Shown here: piece after piece, positions 53,076 to 62,388 of the stretch
Numbering within the stretch: the first letter of the stretch is position 1
Layout: each line of letters begins with the position of its first letter
NCBI GenBank assembly: GCA_934162665.1
Contig: CAKPJN010000005.1
Coordinates: 34,387-98,386, forward strand
Length of the DNA stretch: 64,000 nt
Source of the DNA: an uncultured Bacilli bacterium
GTDB lineage: Bacteria; Bacillota_I; Bacilli_A; RF39; UBA660
Reading direction: 5' to 3'
Notes under the pieces: generated by a model
Databases searched by the model: none
Told to the model about the DNA's origin: nothing
What the model saw: the letters and a program-made list of their open reading frames with translations, nothing else
Position numbers and translations under genes: made by a program

Positions 53076-53648
53076 ATGAACTATCCAAACGGTATAAAAA
53101 AAGGAAAACAAAAATACCATAACATAAATTACAGTAATAGAGGAATGAATCTCGAAAATGATATTAATCAAACAAACGAATATTACAAAGAAATAAATAA
53201 AGCATTTATTTACAAGAAACCAACACCTATCAAAATCACAAAAGTAGATTACCCATCACGTGATAAGGCTATTATTAAAGAAGCTTTTTTTACAGTTCCA
53301 TCAACAACAGATTACAATGGAATATATAATGGTAAGTACATTGATTTTGAAGCAAAAGAAACAAAAAACATAACCTCATTCCCGTTAAACAATATTCACC
53401 CACACCAAATTAGCCATATAAGAAATATATATGAACAACAAGGTATTGTCTTTTTAATTGTTAGATTCATAAGTCTAAATGAAACCTACTTATTATTAGG
53501 AAAAGACTTATTAGAATACATAGATAATAACATTAGAAAATCGATACCAATCAATTATTTTAAAGAAAAAGCGTATATTATTAAAGATAATTATAATCCA
53601 AGATTAGATTATTTAAAAATAATCGACGAAATATATGGAGGTATTTAA
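53076..53648 (+). CDS. recU: Holliday junction resolvase RecU
   Basis: 190 residues: MNYPNGIKKG, NRGMNLENDINQTNEYY, the PD-(D/E)XK core with STTDYNGIYNGKYIDFEAKE, and NIHPHQISHI, all conserved RecU blocks. It cleaves four-way junctions in recombination and repair. It is followed by ponA after 1 bp (GGAGG lies inside recU), the conserved recU-ponA operon of Firmicutes. A TATAAT-like -10 is at about 53054. Confidence 0.95.
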   Translation: MNYPNGIKKGKQKYHNINYSNRGMNLENDINQTNEYYKEINKAFIYKKPTPIKITKVDYPSRDKAIIKEAFFTVPSTTDYNGIYNGKYIDFEAKETKNITSFPLNNIHPHQISHIRNIYEQQGIVFLIVRFISLNETYLLLGKDLLEYIDNNIRKSIPINYFKEKAYIIKDNYNPRLDYLKIIDEIYGGI

Positions 53649-53649
53649 T

Positions 53650-56514
53650 ATGCAAAAAAAAGATATAAAAAGAAGAAAACCTAATAAAAGAAATACACAA
53701 ACAAAAAACTATAGCACAAAAAAAATAAGTAATACAAAAAAGATAAAAAAACGAGTACCTGAAAGTAAACCCGTCAGCAATAATATAAAGGCAGGATGTC
53801 TTATTGTCATCATTATATTATTAGTTGTTTGCTACTTAACACTAGACTTGTTTTTTACCATTTTCACAGGATTAGGAATTGGTATTATTATTGGTATTTC
53901 ACATTTATTAAAGAAAACTAAACATAACCGAAACAAAAGGAGAATACTAAATATAATATTAATTATAATATTGTCTCTTGGTATATTATCTTTAATTGCT
54001 ATTTCAGCATTTTTAGCCTACATAAAAGTTTCTGCTCCAGAATTTAATGCAAAACAATTAAATAAACAAGAAGTCACAATCATATATGATAAAGACGGAA
54101 ATGTAATTACAAAACTAGGTAGTGAAATGCGTGAAAAAGTAACATATGATGAATTACCTGAAGTTTTAATAGATGCAATAATCGCAACAGAAGATTCTAG
54201 ATTCTTTCAACATAATGGTTTTGATGCACCAAGATTTATAAAGGCATCAGCTGGACAATTATTAGGAAACTCAGACGCTGGTGGAGCATCAACTCTATCA
54301 ATGCAAGTAATTAAAAACAGTATTACATCAACTGAAGCTAGCGGTATTAAAGGAATAATTCGTAAATTTACAGATATATATTTAGCTGTATTTAAACTAG
54401 AAAAGAAATATACCAAAGAAGAAATAGTTGAATTTTATGTAAATAACCACTTCTTAGGCGGAAATATTTATGGAGTTCAAGAAGCTGCAAGACATTACTT
54501 TGGAAAAGATGTTGGAGACTTAAATCTAAGTGAAGCAGCTATTCTAGCAGGTATGTTTAAATCTCCTAACTATTATAGGCCAAATGTTAATCCTAAAAAT
54601 GCAACATCAAGAAGAAAAACTGTTTTATACTTAATGAAAAAACATGGCTATATAACAGAAGAAGAAGAAAAATTAGCTAACTCAATACCTGTAGAATCTT
54701 TAGTCGTAGAAAATAATAACACATCTGATAAATATCAAGGATTTACTAACACTGTCGTAAAAGAAATTGAAAAGAAATACAAAGTAAACCCATATGTAAC
54801 ACCTTTACTAATATATACAACTATGGATAGAACTAAACAAGATGCAGTTAATAATGTTTTAAACGGAGAAACTTATACTTGGATTAATGATAAAGTACAA
54901 ACAGGAGTATCTGTATTAGACTCTCAAACTGGTAAAATATTAGCCATCGGTGACGGAAGAAATCAAAGTGGCGCTAAAACATGGAACTATGCAACAGATA
55001 TAGATAGACAACCTGGTTCTACCGCTAAACCATTATTTGATTACGGGCCTGGTATTGAATATAACAATTGGTCAACATATACCCTATTCGATGATGCACC
55101 ATACTCATACTCAAATGGTAAATCAATTAAAAACTGGGATGGTGGCTACTACGGAACAATTACTTTAAGAAGGGCACTAGCAACCTCTCGTAATATACCT
55201 GCTTTAAAAGCATTCCAACAAGTAGATAATAAAAAAGTAATAGAATTCGTAACAAACTTAGGAATTTCCCCAGAAATAGAAAATGGAAAAATACATGAAG
55301 CTCATTCAATTGGTGCCTTCACAGGTGTTTCTCCATTAGAAATGAGTGCAGCATATGCAGCTTTCTCAAATGGTGGTTATTATAACGAACCATACTCAGT
55401 AAGTAAAATAGTATTCAGAGATACCGGGGAAGTAAAAGAACATAAATCAAATAAAAAACAAGTAATGTCAGATGCAACTGCATACATGATATCAAGCGTA
55501 TTACAAGATGTTGCCTTAACTGGTGGAACACCTAAAAACGTTGCTTGTAAAACTGGTACAACAAACTACGATGATGCAACAATGGCAGCAAAACACTTAC
55601 CTGGTGATGCAATTCGTGATTCATGGGTAATCGGTTACTCAACTAAAACAGTAATTGGTATGTGGTATGGATATGACTATATTGATAGTGAATACTGCTT
55701 AAGAAATATACCAGCAACTATCCAAAAAGATAAATTATTTAAAGCTCTAGTTGATTCTGGAGCAATGGAATCAAATCGTGAAGCATTTAAACAACCAAAT
55801 AGTGTCGTAAAACTAGGAATAGTTGAAGGTTCTAATCCACCTATAGTAGCAACAGCAGGATATACTGGAAAAGTAATATATGAATACTTTAAAAAAGATA
55901 ATCAACCAGAAGTACAAGAAGAAAAGAAATTAGCAACACCATCAAAATTAAAAGCAACATATGATGGAAATAAAACCGTAACTATCTCTTGGAATGCAGT
56001 TAGTCCAGGGGATAACACAAATGCCGCTTATGGAACATTCGGTTATAATGTTTATTTCGGTTCTACCCTAATTGGATTTACTGATAAAACTTCATTTACA
56101 TATACAACAACATCTCCATATGGAACCTATAAAGTAATAGCAACCTATAAATCATATAGTGGTATGCAAAGTGATGCAGCATCGTATACATTAGCTAACG
56201 AAGAAGAAAAATTAACTGCATCATACACTGGAGCAACAACAGTTAAAGCAGGAGACACAATAACAACATCAAATATTAAAATAATGAGTAATGGAAAAGA
56301 CATAACATCAAGTGTATCAAACATCAAAGCGTATGTTAAAGGAACAACTATTCCTATAACAGTATTCCCTGAATCAGTATCAGGATCAAACGTTACAATA
56401 GTATTTAAAGGTACATATAATGGAAAAGAGTATACACTTCTAGAACAATCATTTAAAGCAAGTTCTTCTTCTCCTAGTCCAAGTCCTTCTCCATCTCATA
56501 CACCAACTCCATAA
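53650..56514 (+). CDS. ponA: Bifunctional class A penicillin-binding protein (PBP1A type)
   Basis: 954 residues from ATG 53650 (GGAGGTATTTA upstream). A basic cytoplasmic tail with two hydrophobic stretches (about 55-85 and 100-130), GT51 glycosyltransferase with ATEDSRFFQHNGFD and GGASTLSMQV, then a transpeptidase with GSTAKP (S-x-x-K, about 459), SRN and CKTGTTN (about 635). C-terminal fibronectin-like beta domains (about 760-940) end in a Ser/Pro repeat tail (SPSPSPSPSH). It polymerises and crosslinks peptidoglycan. Confidence 0.95.
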   Translation: MQKKDIKRRKPNKRNTQTKNYSTKKISNTKKIKKRVPESKPVSNNIKAGCLIVIIILLVVCYLTLDLFFTIFTGLGIGIIIGISHLLKKTKHNRNKRRILNIILIIILSLGILSLIAISAFLAYIKVSAPEFNAKQLNKQEVTIIYDKDGNVITKLGSEMREKVTYDELPEVLIDAIIATEDSRFFQHNGFDAPRFIKASAGQLLGNSDAGGASTLSMQVIKNSITSTEASGIKGIIRKFTDIYLAVFKLEKKYTKEEIVEFYVNNHFLGGNIYGVQEAARHYFGKDVGDLNLSEAAILAGMFKSPNYYRPNVNPKNATSRRKTVLYLMKKHGYITEEEEKLANSIPVESLVVENNNTSDKYQGFTNTVVKEIEKKYKVNPYVTPLLIYTTMDRTKQDAVNNVLNGETYTWINDKVQTGVSVLDSQTGKILAIGDGRNQSGAKTWNYATDIDRQPGSTAKPLFDYGPGIEYNNWSTYTLFDDAPYSYSNGKSIKNWDGGYYGTITLRRALATSRNIPALKAFQQVDNKKVIEFVTNLGISPEIENGKIHEAHSIGAFTGVSPLEMSAAYAAFSNGGYYNEPYSVSKIVFRDTGEVKEHKSNKKQVMSDATAYMISSVLQDVALTGGTPKNVACKTGTTNYDDATMAAKHLPGDAIRDSWVIGYSTKTVIGMWYGYDYIDSEYCLRNIPATIQKDKLFKALVDSGAMESNREAFKQPNSVVKLGIVEGSNPPIVATAGYTGKVIYEYFKKDNQPEVQEEKKLATPSKLKATYDGNKTVTISWNAVSPGDNTNAAYGTFGYNVYFGSTLIGFTDKTSFTYTTTSPYGTYKVIATYKSYSGMQSDAASYTLANEEEKLTASYTGATTVKAGDTITTSNIKIMSNGKDITSSVSNIKAYVKGTTIPITVFPESVSGSNVTIVFKGTYNGKEYTLLEQSFKASSSSPSPSPSPSHTPTP

Positions 56515-56527
56515 TAATTAGTAATTA

Positions 56528-56560
56528 AACTATTGATAAAATTTATCAATAGTTTTTTAT
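56528..56560 (+). terminator. Intrinsic terminator of recU-ponA
   Basis: AACTATTGATAAA-ATT-TATCAATAGTT followed by TTTTTAT. Confidence 0.88.
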
Positions 56561-56569
56561 ATAAACAAA

Positions 56570-56594
56570 AAAAGAACCTATCAAAGATTCTTAT
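56570..56594 (-). terminator. Intrinsic terminator after nth
   Basis: Minus strand AAGAATC-TTTGATA-GGTTCTT (one mismatch) followed by TTTTT, overlapping the end of nth. Confidence 0.55.
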
Positions 56595-57210
56595 TTTTCT
56601 CTCTACATATATCTTTTAACTGACATTCACTACATAAAGGTTTAATAGCCTTACAATAATATCTTCCAAATAAAACAAGTTGCAAATGTCTCTTACCCCA
56701 TACATCCTTTTTAAAAGCCTTCATTAACTTCTTTTCAACATCATCTATAGTATCAGCTTCTCTTGCTAGTTTTAACCTCTTAGATACCCTGTTAACATGT
56801 GTATCAACAGCAATAGCTGGTATATCACAAAACTCACTAAAAAATACATTTACAGTCTTTCTACCAACACCAGGAAATGTTTCCAATATCTTTCTATCAA
56901 TAGGAACCTTTCCCTGATAATTATCACACAAAATTGTAGAAATATTTTTAACATATAAAGCCTTTTTTCTAAAACCAATAGGTCTAAGAATACTCTCTAA
57001 ATCAGCTAAATCAGCATTTTTTAAATCATTCAAAGTTGGATACTTTTTAAATAAAATAGCTGTAACACTATTTACCATTTTATCAGTAGTTTGAGCACTT
57101 AACATAATCGCAATTAAAAGCTCATAATCATTATTATAATTAAGTTCACAATGAGGATTAGGAAATAAATGATCTAAATATTCCTCAATAATAAGACTAT
57201 TCTTCATCAT
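56581..57210 (-). CDS. nth: Endonuclease III
   Basis: About 209 residues. HhH-GPD fold: LLIAIMLSAQTTDKMVN, helix-hairpin-helix FPGVGRKTVNV with the catalytic Lys in its loop, and IAVDTHVNRVSKRL with the catalytic Asp. Four Cys of the [4Fe-4S] cluster are at the C-terminus (YYCKAIKPLCSECQLKDIC). It removes oxidised pyrimidines. It overlaps the dnaD stop; dnaD-nth is the conserved order in Bacilli. Confidence 0.95.
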   Translation of the reverse strand: MMKNSLIIEEYLDHLFPNPHCELNYNNDYELLIAIMLSAQTTDKMVNSVTAILFKKYPTLNDLKNADLADLESILRPIGFRKKALYVKNISTILCDNYQGKVPIDRKILETFPGVGRKTVNVFFSEFCDIPAIAVDTHVNRVSKRLKLAREADTIDDVEKKLMKAFKKDVWGKRHLQLVLFGRYYCKAIKPLCSECQLKDICREKNKNL

Positions 57211-57865
57211 CAAACCAATCCCAATCTACAATATCTAAATCAATTGACTCATCCTTTTCCTTACCTTTTCTCTTTTTACGATTCTTCTCTACATCTTCTA
57301 CTGTCTTAATACCAGCTTTTCCCCATTCATATAGTATCTTATCAATGTATCTTAAATTAGATACTCCATTAAATGTAGCTTCTTTAATAGCCTCTTTAAT
57401 AAGTTCCTCACTCATATTACCATCTAACCAAGCCTTAATAATTTCGTATTCAATAGGACTAAGTGTTCTACCAAATTCCTTCTCAATAATCTCAAAAATA
57501 TTAGAATCATCAGCGCTAGAATTATTATTAACTTCATCAATCATCATAAGAGAAAGCTTATCATAAAACTCAGTCATAACAATTACTTCTTCCATTAATC
57601 CCTTATCATTTTTAATAACTTCAACTCTAATAAAATGTTTATCAGTAAGAGTAGAAATATAATTCATTACATTTTTCAACTCTATATTTAAATCAGTTGA
57701 AAACTTAGCTGGATTAAATAAAAACTTATCACCTAAATGATATAAGTACATCAAAAATATAAATTCATCCCAATTTAATTTAAAATCCTGAAAATGTTTT
57801 ACAAAATAGATAGGAATAACAATATTTCCTTGTTTAAAAATCTCAATTAATTTAGAACTTTTCAT
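57197..57865 (-). CDS. dnaD: DnaD-domain replication/primosome protein
   Basis: 222 residues. N-terminal winged helix with LNWDEFIFLMYLYHLGDKF; C-terminal DnaD_2 domain with FGRTLSPIEYEIIKAWLDGN and NLRYIDKILYEW (the YxxxI-x3-W motif). A charged Lys/Glu then Asp/Trp tail follows. DnaD remodels DNA to load the replicative helicase at origin or restart. GAGGTGAT precedes the ATG. Confidence 0.9.
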   Translation of the reverse strand: MKSSKLIEIFKQGNIVIPIYFVKHFQDFKLNWDEFIFLMYLYHLGDKFLFNPAKFSTDLNIELKNVMNYISTLTDKHFIRVEVIKNDKGLMEEVIVMTEFYDKLSLMMIDEVNNNSSADDSNIFEIIEKEFGRTLSPIEYEIIKAWLDGNMSEELIKEAIKEATFNGVSNLRYIDKILYEWGKAGIKTVEDVEKNRKKRKGKEKDESIDLDIVDWDWFDDEE

Positions 57866-57923
57866 ATTATCACCTCACTCATATCAATTAATTATCTATA
57901 ATACCATAAAAATCATTTATCTT

Positions 57924-59018
57924 CTATTTATATTTAGAAATAATATAATCAATAATTTTCTGCTTATCATTAGGTATTCTTCTATATAAAACCTCTTGTT
58001 CAATATCAGAATAAATATCATTTAAATAACTACCAGGTTTTCTATCAAGACATCTCATAATATCATAACTAGTAATATCCAACTCTTTTCTACTATGGAT
58101 AACTAAATTATTATAAGACATCGTAACATCTTTCTTATCTATTCCTTTAATATCAGCCACAACACTATTAACATATAAACCATAAGTATAAAGAATATAT
58201 GGATCTAAATTATTATGAGTCATAGCTTTATTAATATTACTAATCAATTCTTTCTCATTATTAGTAAATGGATATTTCGAAGTAACATCTAAAACGCTCC
58301 AAATCCCTATTAAATTAGAAGTATCAGTAACTTTATCCAAATTAAATAATTCTAATTCTTTATCTAAATCAAATCTTAATAATAACTCTATGCCACGTTC
58401 TGCATTACCACTAGTAAATATCTTATCTAGTTCTTCTTTCTTTCTATTATAAGACAAATTTTTCAATAAATGTTTAGTATCTTTAATCGCTAAAACAATC
58501 TCCTCATCCAAATCAAAATCTAAAATAGTCGCAAATCTAATACCTCTAAGAATTCTAAGAGCATCTTCCATAAATTTATCTTTAGCATTTCCAACTACTT
58601 TAACAACTCTATTATTTAAGTCATTTTGTCCACCTAAATAATCAATTACCTCTCCTCTACTATTCATACAAATAGTATTAATTGTAAAGTCTCGTCTTAA
58701 TAAATCAGAATATAAATCATCTATATACTCAATTTCACTAGGTCTACGATTATTAATATAACTAATTTCCCTTCTAAATGTAGTAATTTCAAATCTAATA
58801 TTTTTAGACATTACTGTAACAGAACCATAATCATCATGAGGAAGATAAGATTCTGGAAATATTTCTATTAATTCTTTAGGGGTAGCATTAGTTGCGATAT
58901 CAATATCATTAGATTCAATATTAAGAATATAATCTCTAACAAATCCTCCAACAATATATGCTTGATATCCATGTTCTTCTATTTTACTTAGTAGTTTTAA
59001 AGCCACATCTAGCATCAT
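57924..59018 (-). CDS. cca: CCA-adding tRNA nucleotidyltransferase
   Basis: 364 residues. Class II nucleotidyltransferase head: VGGFVRDYIL and NDIDIATNATP with the two catalytic Asp; RRDFTINTICMN; neck EDALRILRGIRFA and KEELDKIF. The C-terminal body is shorter than in Bacillus Cca (about 400). It adds or repairs the 3' CCA of tRNAs. GGAG lies five bases before the ATG. Confidence 0.93.
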   Translation of the reverse strand: MMLDVALKLLSKIEEHGYQAYIVGGFVRDYILNIESNDIDIATNATPKELIEIFPESYLPHDDYGSVTVMSKNIRFEITTFRREISYINNRRPSEIEYIDDLYSDLLRRDFTINTICMNSRGEVIDYLGGQNDLNNRVVKVVGNAKDKFMEDALRILRGIRFATILDFDLDEEIVLAIKDTKHLLKNLSYNRKKEELDKIFTSGNAERGIELLLRFDLDKELELFNLDKVTDTSNLIGIWSVLDVTSKYPFTNNEKELISNINKAMTHNNLDPYILYTYGLYVNSVVADIKGIDKKDVTMSYNNLVIHSRKELDITSYDIMRCLDRKPGSYLNDIYSDIEQEVLYRRIPNDKQKIIDYIISKYK

Positions 59019-59050
59019 ATCAACTCCAATATAATTATATCAAACAAAAA

Positions 59051-59074
59051 AGAAAAAAGCCATACGGCTTTCTT
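59051..59074 (-). terminator. Intrinsic terminator after hup
   Basis: Minus strand AAAGCC-GTAT-GGCTTT then TTTCTTTTTT, four bases after the stop codon. Confidence 0.9.
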
Positions 59075-59077
59075 TAA

Positions 59078-59353
59078 TTACTTATTTACTGCGTCTTTTA
59101 AAGCAGATCCAGCTTTAAATACAACTGCTTTTCTAGCAGCGATTTTAACTGTTTCACCAGTTCTAGGATTACGTCCTTCACGTGCAGCTCTTTCAGAAAC
59201 TCCGAAAGTTCCGAAACCAACTAGTGGTACTTTATCTCCTTTAACTAATGCTTCTGTAATTACTTCTGTAAAAGCTTCAACTGCCTTAGAAGAATCTGAT
59301 TTAGTTAATCCTGTTTTAGCAGCAATAGCTTCAACTAATTCAACTTTTTTCAT
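59078..59353 (-). CDS. hup: DNA-binding protein HU
   Basis: 91 residues: MKKVELVEAIAAKTGLTKSD, KVPLVGFGTFGVSERAAREG and NPRTGETVKI with the intercalating Pro at the arm tip; standard HU. It compacts and bends DNA. Codon use is richer in GC than neighbours, typical of a highly expressed gene. GGGAGGT precedes the ATG. Confidence 0.97.
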   Translation of the reverse strand: MKKVELVEAIAAKTGLTKSDSSKAVEAFTEVITEALVKGDKVPLVGFGTFGVSERAAREGRNPRTGETVKIAARKAVVFKAGSALKDAVNK

Positions 59354-59449
59354 AGTATAAATACCTCCCTATTTTTTAAGCAAACTTATGCTTACATATA
59401 AAAGGTATCATGTTTTTTAAATAAATGCAAGAAATATCAAGCAATTTTA

Positions 59450-59788
59450 CTACTTTTTACGCAAGTTTTTATCAATAGAAGAAAGCAGTTGTATAACATG
59501 ACCTATAGCGTAAAAAAACAAGCATAAAAGTAAACTAGCAAACCATACAAATAACATCAATGAAAAGTTAAATTCCACATTATCGCATGTACCAGAATAA
59601 ATAGATGAAGTCGCACCACAAGCAGGAAATAAATTTCCAAATACTACCCCAAAACAAATACAAATACCAAAAGTAACAAGCGCAAAAATCTGATATCCAT
59701 TAAGCTTTTGTTTATCTACCTTCTTAGTAATTGTTTTAAGCTTTGGAAAATCCTTCTTTTCAACATCTACCTCAGAAAAAAAGTCCAT
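59450..59788 (-). CDS. Small two-helix membrane protein, unknown
   Basis: 112 residues: acidic/basic N-terminal cytoplasmic part (about 1-33), helix (about 34-52), an outer loop with two Cys (PACGATSSIYSGTCDN, possibly a disulfide), second helix (about 73-95) and basic tail. No family recognised. The start overlaps the upstream membrane-protein stop by 1 bp, so both are probably made together. Confidence 0.6.
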   Translation of the reverse strand: MDFFSEVDVEKKDFPKLKTITKKVDKQKLNGYQIFALVTFGICICFGVVFGNLFPACGATSSIYSGTCDNVEFNFSLMLFVWFASLLLCLFFYAIGHVIQLLSSIDKNLRKK

Positions 59789-60417
59789 TATTTTACCTCC
59801 TTTATATTTTTACTTTCTAAGAAACTTTTATACAAATAAATATATCTAGATATTAAAATATAATATAAGCAATCCAACATAGCTAAAATCGCACTATCAA
59901 AAGTTGATGCCTCAATCAAATTAACCATAAGAAGAATAACACTTATAATAATTATTGAATAAAAATAACCATCATTTGAGATATCATTAAAAGGAGATAA
60001 TTCTAACTTTGCGCCTTTCCAAATTCTAGTATCGAGTAAAAGAGTATGAAACATATAAACTAACAAAATAATATGTAGAGAAAATGATAAAAGAGATATC
60101 AAAGAAAATGATTGAAATATTGTAAGTAAAGACGCAATAGTAGTAATTGTATACAACAATATCAAAAATAAATTTAAAAAATTAAAATTTCTCTTACCAA
60201 ATTTAGTTTTTAAAGATATAAAATAAACTAACATTATCAAGTAAACACTATTATGATTTAACAAACTCCTAAAAATATCATTAGTACTCAAATTATGATT
60301 AATCGCAAATGACTGACTCAAAATAATAATCAAAGATATTAGTCCAATAATGATATTTATAATAATTGAGGCATTATTATACCAACTATTATCTAATTTT
60401 TTATTTTCTGTTTCCAT
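59788..60417 (-). CDS. Polytopic membrane protein, unknown
   Basis: 209 residues with about six hydrophobic helices and polar ends (METENKKLDNSWYNN start; ESKNIKEVK end). No conserved motif recognised. It forms a two-gene unit with the following Cys-loop membrane protein and is divergent from der; the 110-bp spacer holds promoters for both directions. Confidence 0.6.
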   Translation of the reverse strand: METENKKLDNSWYNNASIIINIIIGLISLIIILSQSFAINHNLSTNDIFRSLLNHNSVYLIMLVYFISLKTKFGKRNFNFLNLFLILLYTITTIASLLTIFQSFSLISLLSFSLHIILLVYMFHTLLLDTRIWKGAKLELSPFNDISNDGYFYSIIIISVILLMVNLIEASTFDSAILAMLDCLYYILISRYIYLYKSFLESKNIKEVK

Positions 60418-60527
60418 ATATCCACCTACCTATACTATAATTATAACATGTATATTTTAACTTATAATAAAATTCTTTAAAAAATTAAAACAATATGATA
60501 TAATACGTGTAAATTGGAGGAGATATT

Positions 60528-61835
60528 ATGGCACTACCTACTGTAGCTTTAGTTGGAAGACCTAACGTTGGTAAAAGCACCTTATTTAATAAAATAGTTG
60601 GTAAAAAAGTATCAATTATTGAAGATACCCCAGGTGTTACAAGAGATAGGATCTATCAAGAAGCAACATATAATAATAAAAAATTCTACCTAGTAGATAC
60701 TGGTGGTATAGATACAACTAAAATGACATTTAATGATGAAATAAAACTACAAGCAGAAATCGCTATCAAAGAAGCGGATATAGTAGTGTTCATAGTAGAT
60801 GGAAAAGAAGGATTAACTTCTAACGATCTAATTGTAAGAGACATCTTAAGAAAAAGTAACAAAAAAATAATTGTCGCAATAAACAAAATGGATGTTAAAG
60901 ACGCAAAAGATAATATATATGACTTTTATGAATTAGGTTTTGATACTTATATTCCAATAAGTGCCATTCATAATATAGGTTATATTGATTTAATGGATAC
61001 TATAACTATGGATTTTAAAGAACATGAAGATCTTGTTGATGATAGATTAAAATTCTGTATAATAGGAAGACCAAATGTTGGTAAAAGTAGTTTAATGAAT
61101 GCCCTTTTAAATGAAGATCGTGTTGTTGTATCAAATATAGCTGGTACTACTAGAGATTCAATTGACTCAGTATTAAAATATCATAACGAAGAATATGTAC
61201 TAATTGACACTGCTGGTATGAGAAAAAAAGGAAAAGTATTTGAATCAATCGAAAAATATAGTCTATATCGTTCATTAAAATCAATTGATCGTAGTGATAT
61301 TTGTCTAGTAGTTATTAATGCTGAAGAAGGAATCAAAGAACATGATAAACATATTGCAGGTTATGCAATAGAAAGAGGAAAAGGATTAATATTTGTAGTA
61401 AATAAATGGGATACTGTTAAAGATACAACTATTAATGACTTTGAAAAATTAATGAGAGCTGAATTCCAATTCGCAACATATGCCCCTATCGTATTCTTAT
61501 CAGCCCTTACTAAAAAAAGAATTCATACATTAATGCCAGAAGTAATTAAAGTTGGAGAAAATATAAAAAAAGAACTAAAAACAAGCGTATTAAATAATGT
61601 AATATTAGATGCATATCAATTGAATCTACCACCATCATACAAAGGAAAAAGATTAAAGATATATTTTACATCACAAACTGGTATTAACCCTCCAAAATTT
61701 ACATTTAGAGTAAATAACAAAGGATTAGTACACTTTTCATACGAAAGATATTTAGAAAACAAAATAAGAGAAAACTTTGACTTTACAGGTACACCAATAG
61801 TATTACAATTTAAAAATAGGAGTGATGATGAATAA
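60528..61835 (+). CDS. der: Ribosome assembly GTPase Der (EngA)
   Basis: 435 residues with two GTPase domains: GRPNVGKSTLFNKI (about 10) with DTGG and NKMD, and GRPNVGKSSLMNAL (about 182) with DTAGMRKKGK and NKWD. A C-terminal KH-like domain (about 350-435) follows. Der acts in 50S subunit maturation. GGAGGAG precedes the ATG; TATAAT is 25 bp upstream. A SHOCT-like ORF starts on its stop codon. Confidence 0.96.
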   Translation: MALPTVALVGRPNVGKSTLFNKIVGKKVSIIEDTPGVTRDRIYQEATYNNKKFYLVDTGGIDTTKMTFNDEIKLQAEIAIKEADIVVFIVDGKEGLTSNDLIVRDILRKSNKKIIVAINKMDVKDAKDNIYDFYELGFDTYIPISAIHNIGYIDLMDTITMDFKEHEDLVDDRLKFCIIGRPNVGKSSLMNALLNEDRVVVSNIAGTTRDSIDSVLKYHNEEYVLIDTAGMRKKGKVFESIEKYSLYRSLKSIDRSDICLVVINAEEGIKEHDKHIAGYAIERGKGLIFVVNKWDTVKDTTINDFEKLMRAEFQFATYAPIVFLSALTKKRIHTLMPEVIKVGENIKKELKTSVLNNVILDAYQLNLPPSYKGKRLKIYFTSQTGINPPKFTFRVNNKGLVHFSYERYLENKIRENFDFTGTPIVLQFKNRSDDE

Positions 61836-62008
61836 TGTTATTTGAAAGAAAAAATCCAACTAGCGAAATGGAAATACTAGATAAATCACTAGAGCTCTTA
61901 CAAGAAAGATATCAAAAAAAACAAATAACTATTGAAGAATTCAGTAAAAAATGTATAAAACTAGGTAAAAGAAAAGAAAAATTACAAAAGAAACTTAAAA
62001 ACAATTAA
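61835..62008 (+). CDS. SHOCT-like small protein
   Basis: 57 residues. The ATG shares one base with the der stop (TAATG). MLFERKNPTSEMEILDKSLE, then LLQERYQKKQITIEEFSKKC and a basic tail. The L-x-x-L-x-x-x-x-x-x-G/K-x-I-T-x-E-E-F pattern is that of SHOCT (short C-terminal) oligomerisation modules. AGGAGTGATG inside der can act as ribosome site. Function unknown. Confidence 0.68.
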   Translation: MLFERKNPTSEMEILDKSLELLQERYQKKQITIEEFSKKCIKLGKRKEKLQKKLKNN

Positions 62009-62017
62009 GTTTTTTTT
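61993..62017 (+). terminator. Intrinsic terminator after der unit
   Basis: ACTTAA-aaacaa-TTAAGT followed by TTTTTTT. Overlaps the last codons of the SHOCT-like gene. Confidence 0.75.
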
Positions 62018-62072
62018 ATTTCTAAAAGAACAAAAAGAAATTTACCTCATATAATAATATAGGAGGTTGCTT

Positions 62073-62312
62073 ATGTTTGGAGATAATTTTTTTAAAAAAG
62101 TAGAGAAAAAAACAAATGTTGATAAAGATACAATCTTATCCCTTGCTAAAAAATTACAAAATTCTGATATGAAAGATGAAACAACTCTACGCGAAGTTGT
62201 AAAAGAAATAAGCACAATGACAGGTAAAGAAGTTTCCAAAGAAAAAGAAGATAAAATAATAAATGCAATAGTAAATGATCAAGTACCTAAAGACGTAGAT
62301 AAAATGTTTTAA
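62073..62312 (+). CDS. spoVIF: Stage VI sporulation protein F-like
   Basis: 79 residues from ATG 62073 (AGGAGG, six bases upstream). FFKKVEKKTNVDKDTILSLA, KKLQNSDMKDETTLREVVKE and GKEVSKEKEDKIINAIVNDQ, then VPKDVDKMF, follow the SpoVIF family closely (the K-P/E-V-S-K-E-x-E-D-K-I-V block). SpoVIF helps late spore maturation and coat formation in Bacillus. It supports retained sporulation genes in this genome. Confidence 0.82.
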   Translation: MFGDNFFKKVEKKTNVDKDTILSLAKKLQNSDMKDETTLREVVKEISTMTGKEVSKEKEDKIINAIVNDQVPKDVDKMF

Positions 62313-62336
62313 TAACTCCCCCTCCCCCAATAAAAA

Positions 62337-62365
62337 TTGACAAAAAGTAAAAAATATGATAAAAT
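62337..62365 (+). promoter_or_regulatory. Sigma-A-type promoter of the repeat protein gene
   Basis: TTGACA, 17-bp spacer, TAAAAT, 24 bp before the ATG. A C-rich tract (62318-62328) lies just upstream. Confidence 0.7.
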
Positions 62366-62388
62366 ACACAGGCAATGGAGGGGAAAAT

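Noticed and set aside
62314..62330. C-rich tract before the repeat-protein promoter as a regulatory element
   Set aside because: It has no dyad or match to a known site; probably chance composition between genes.
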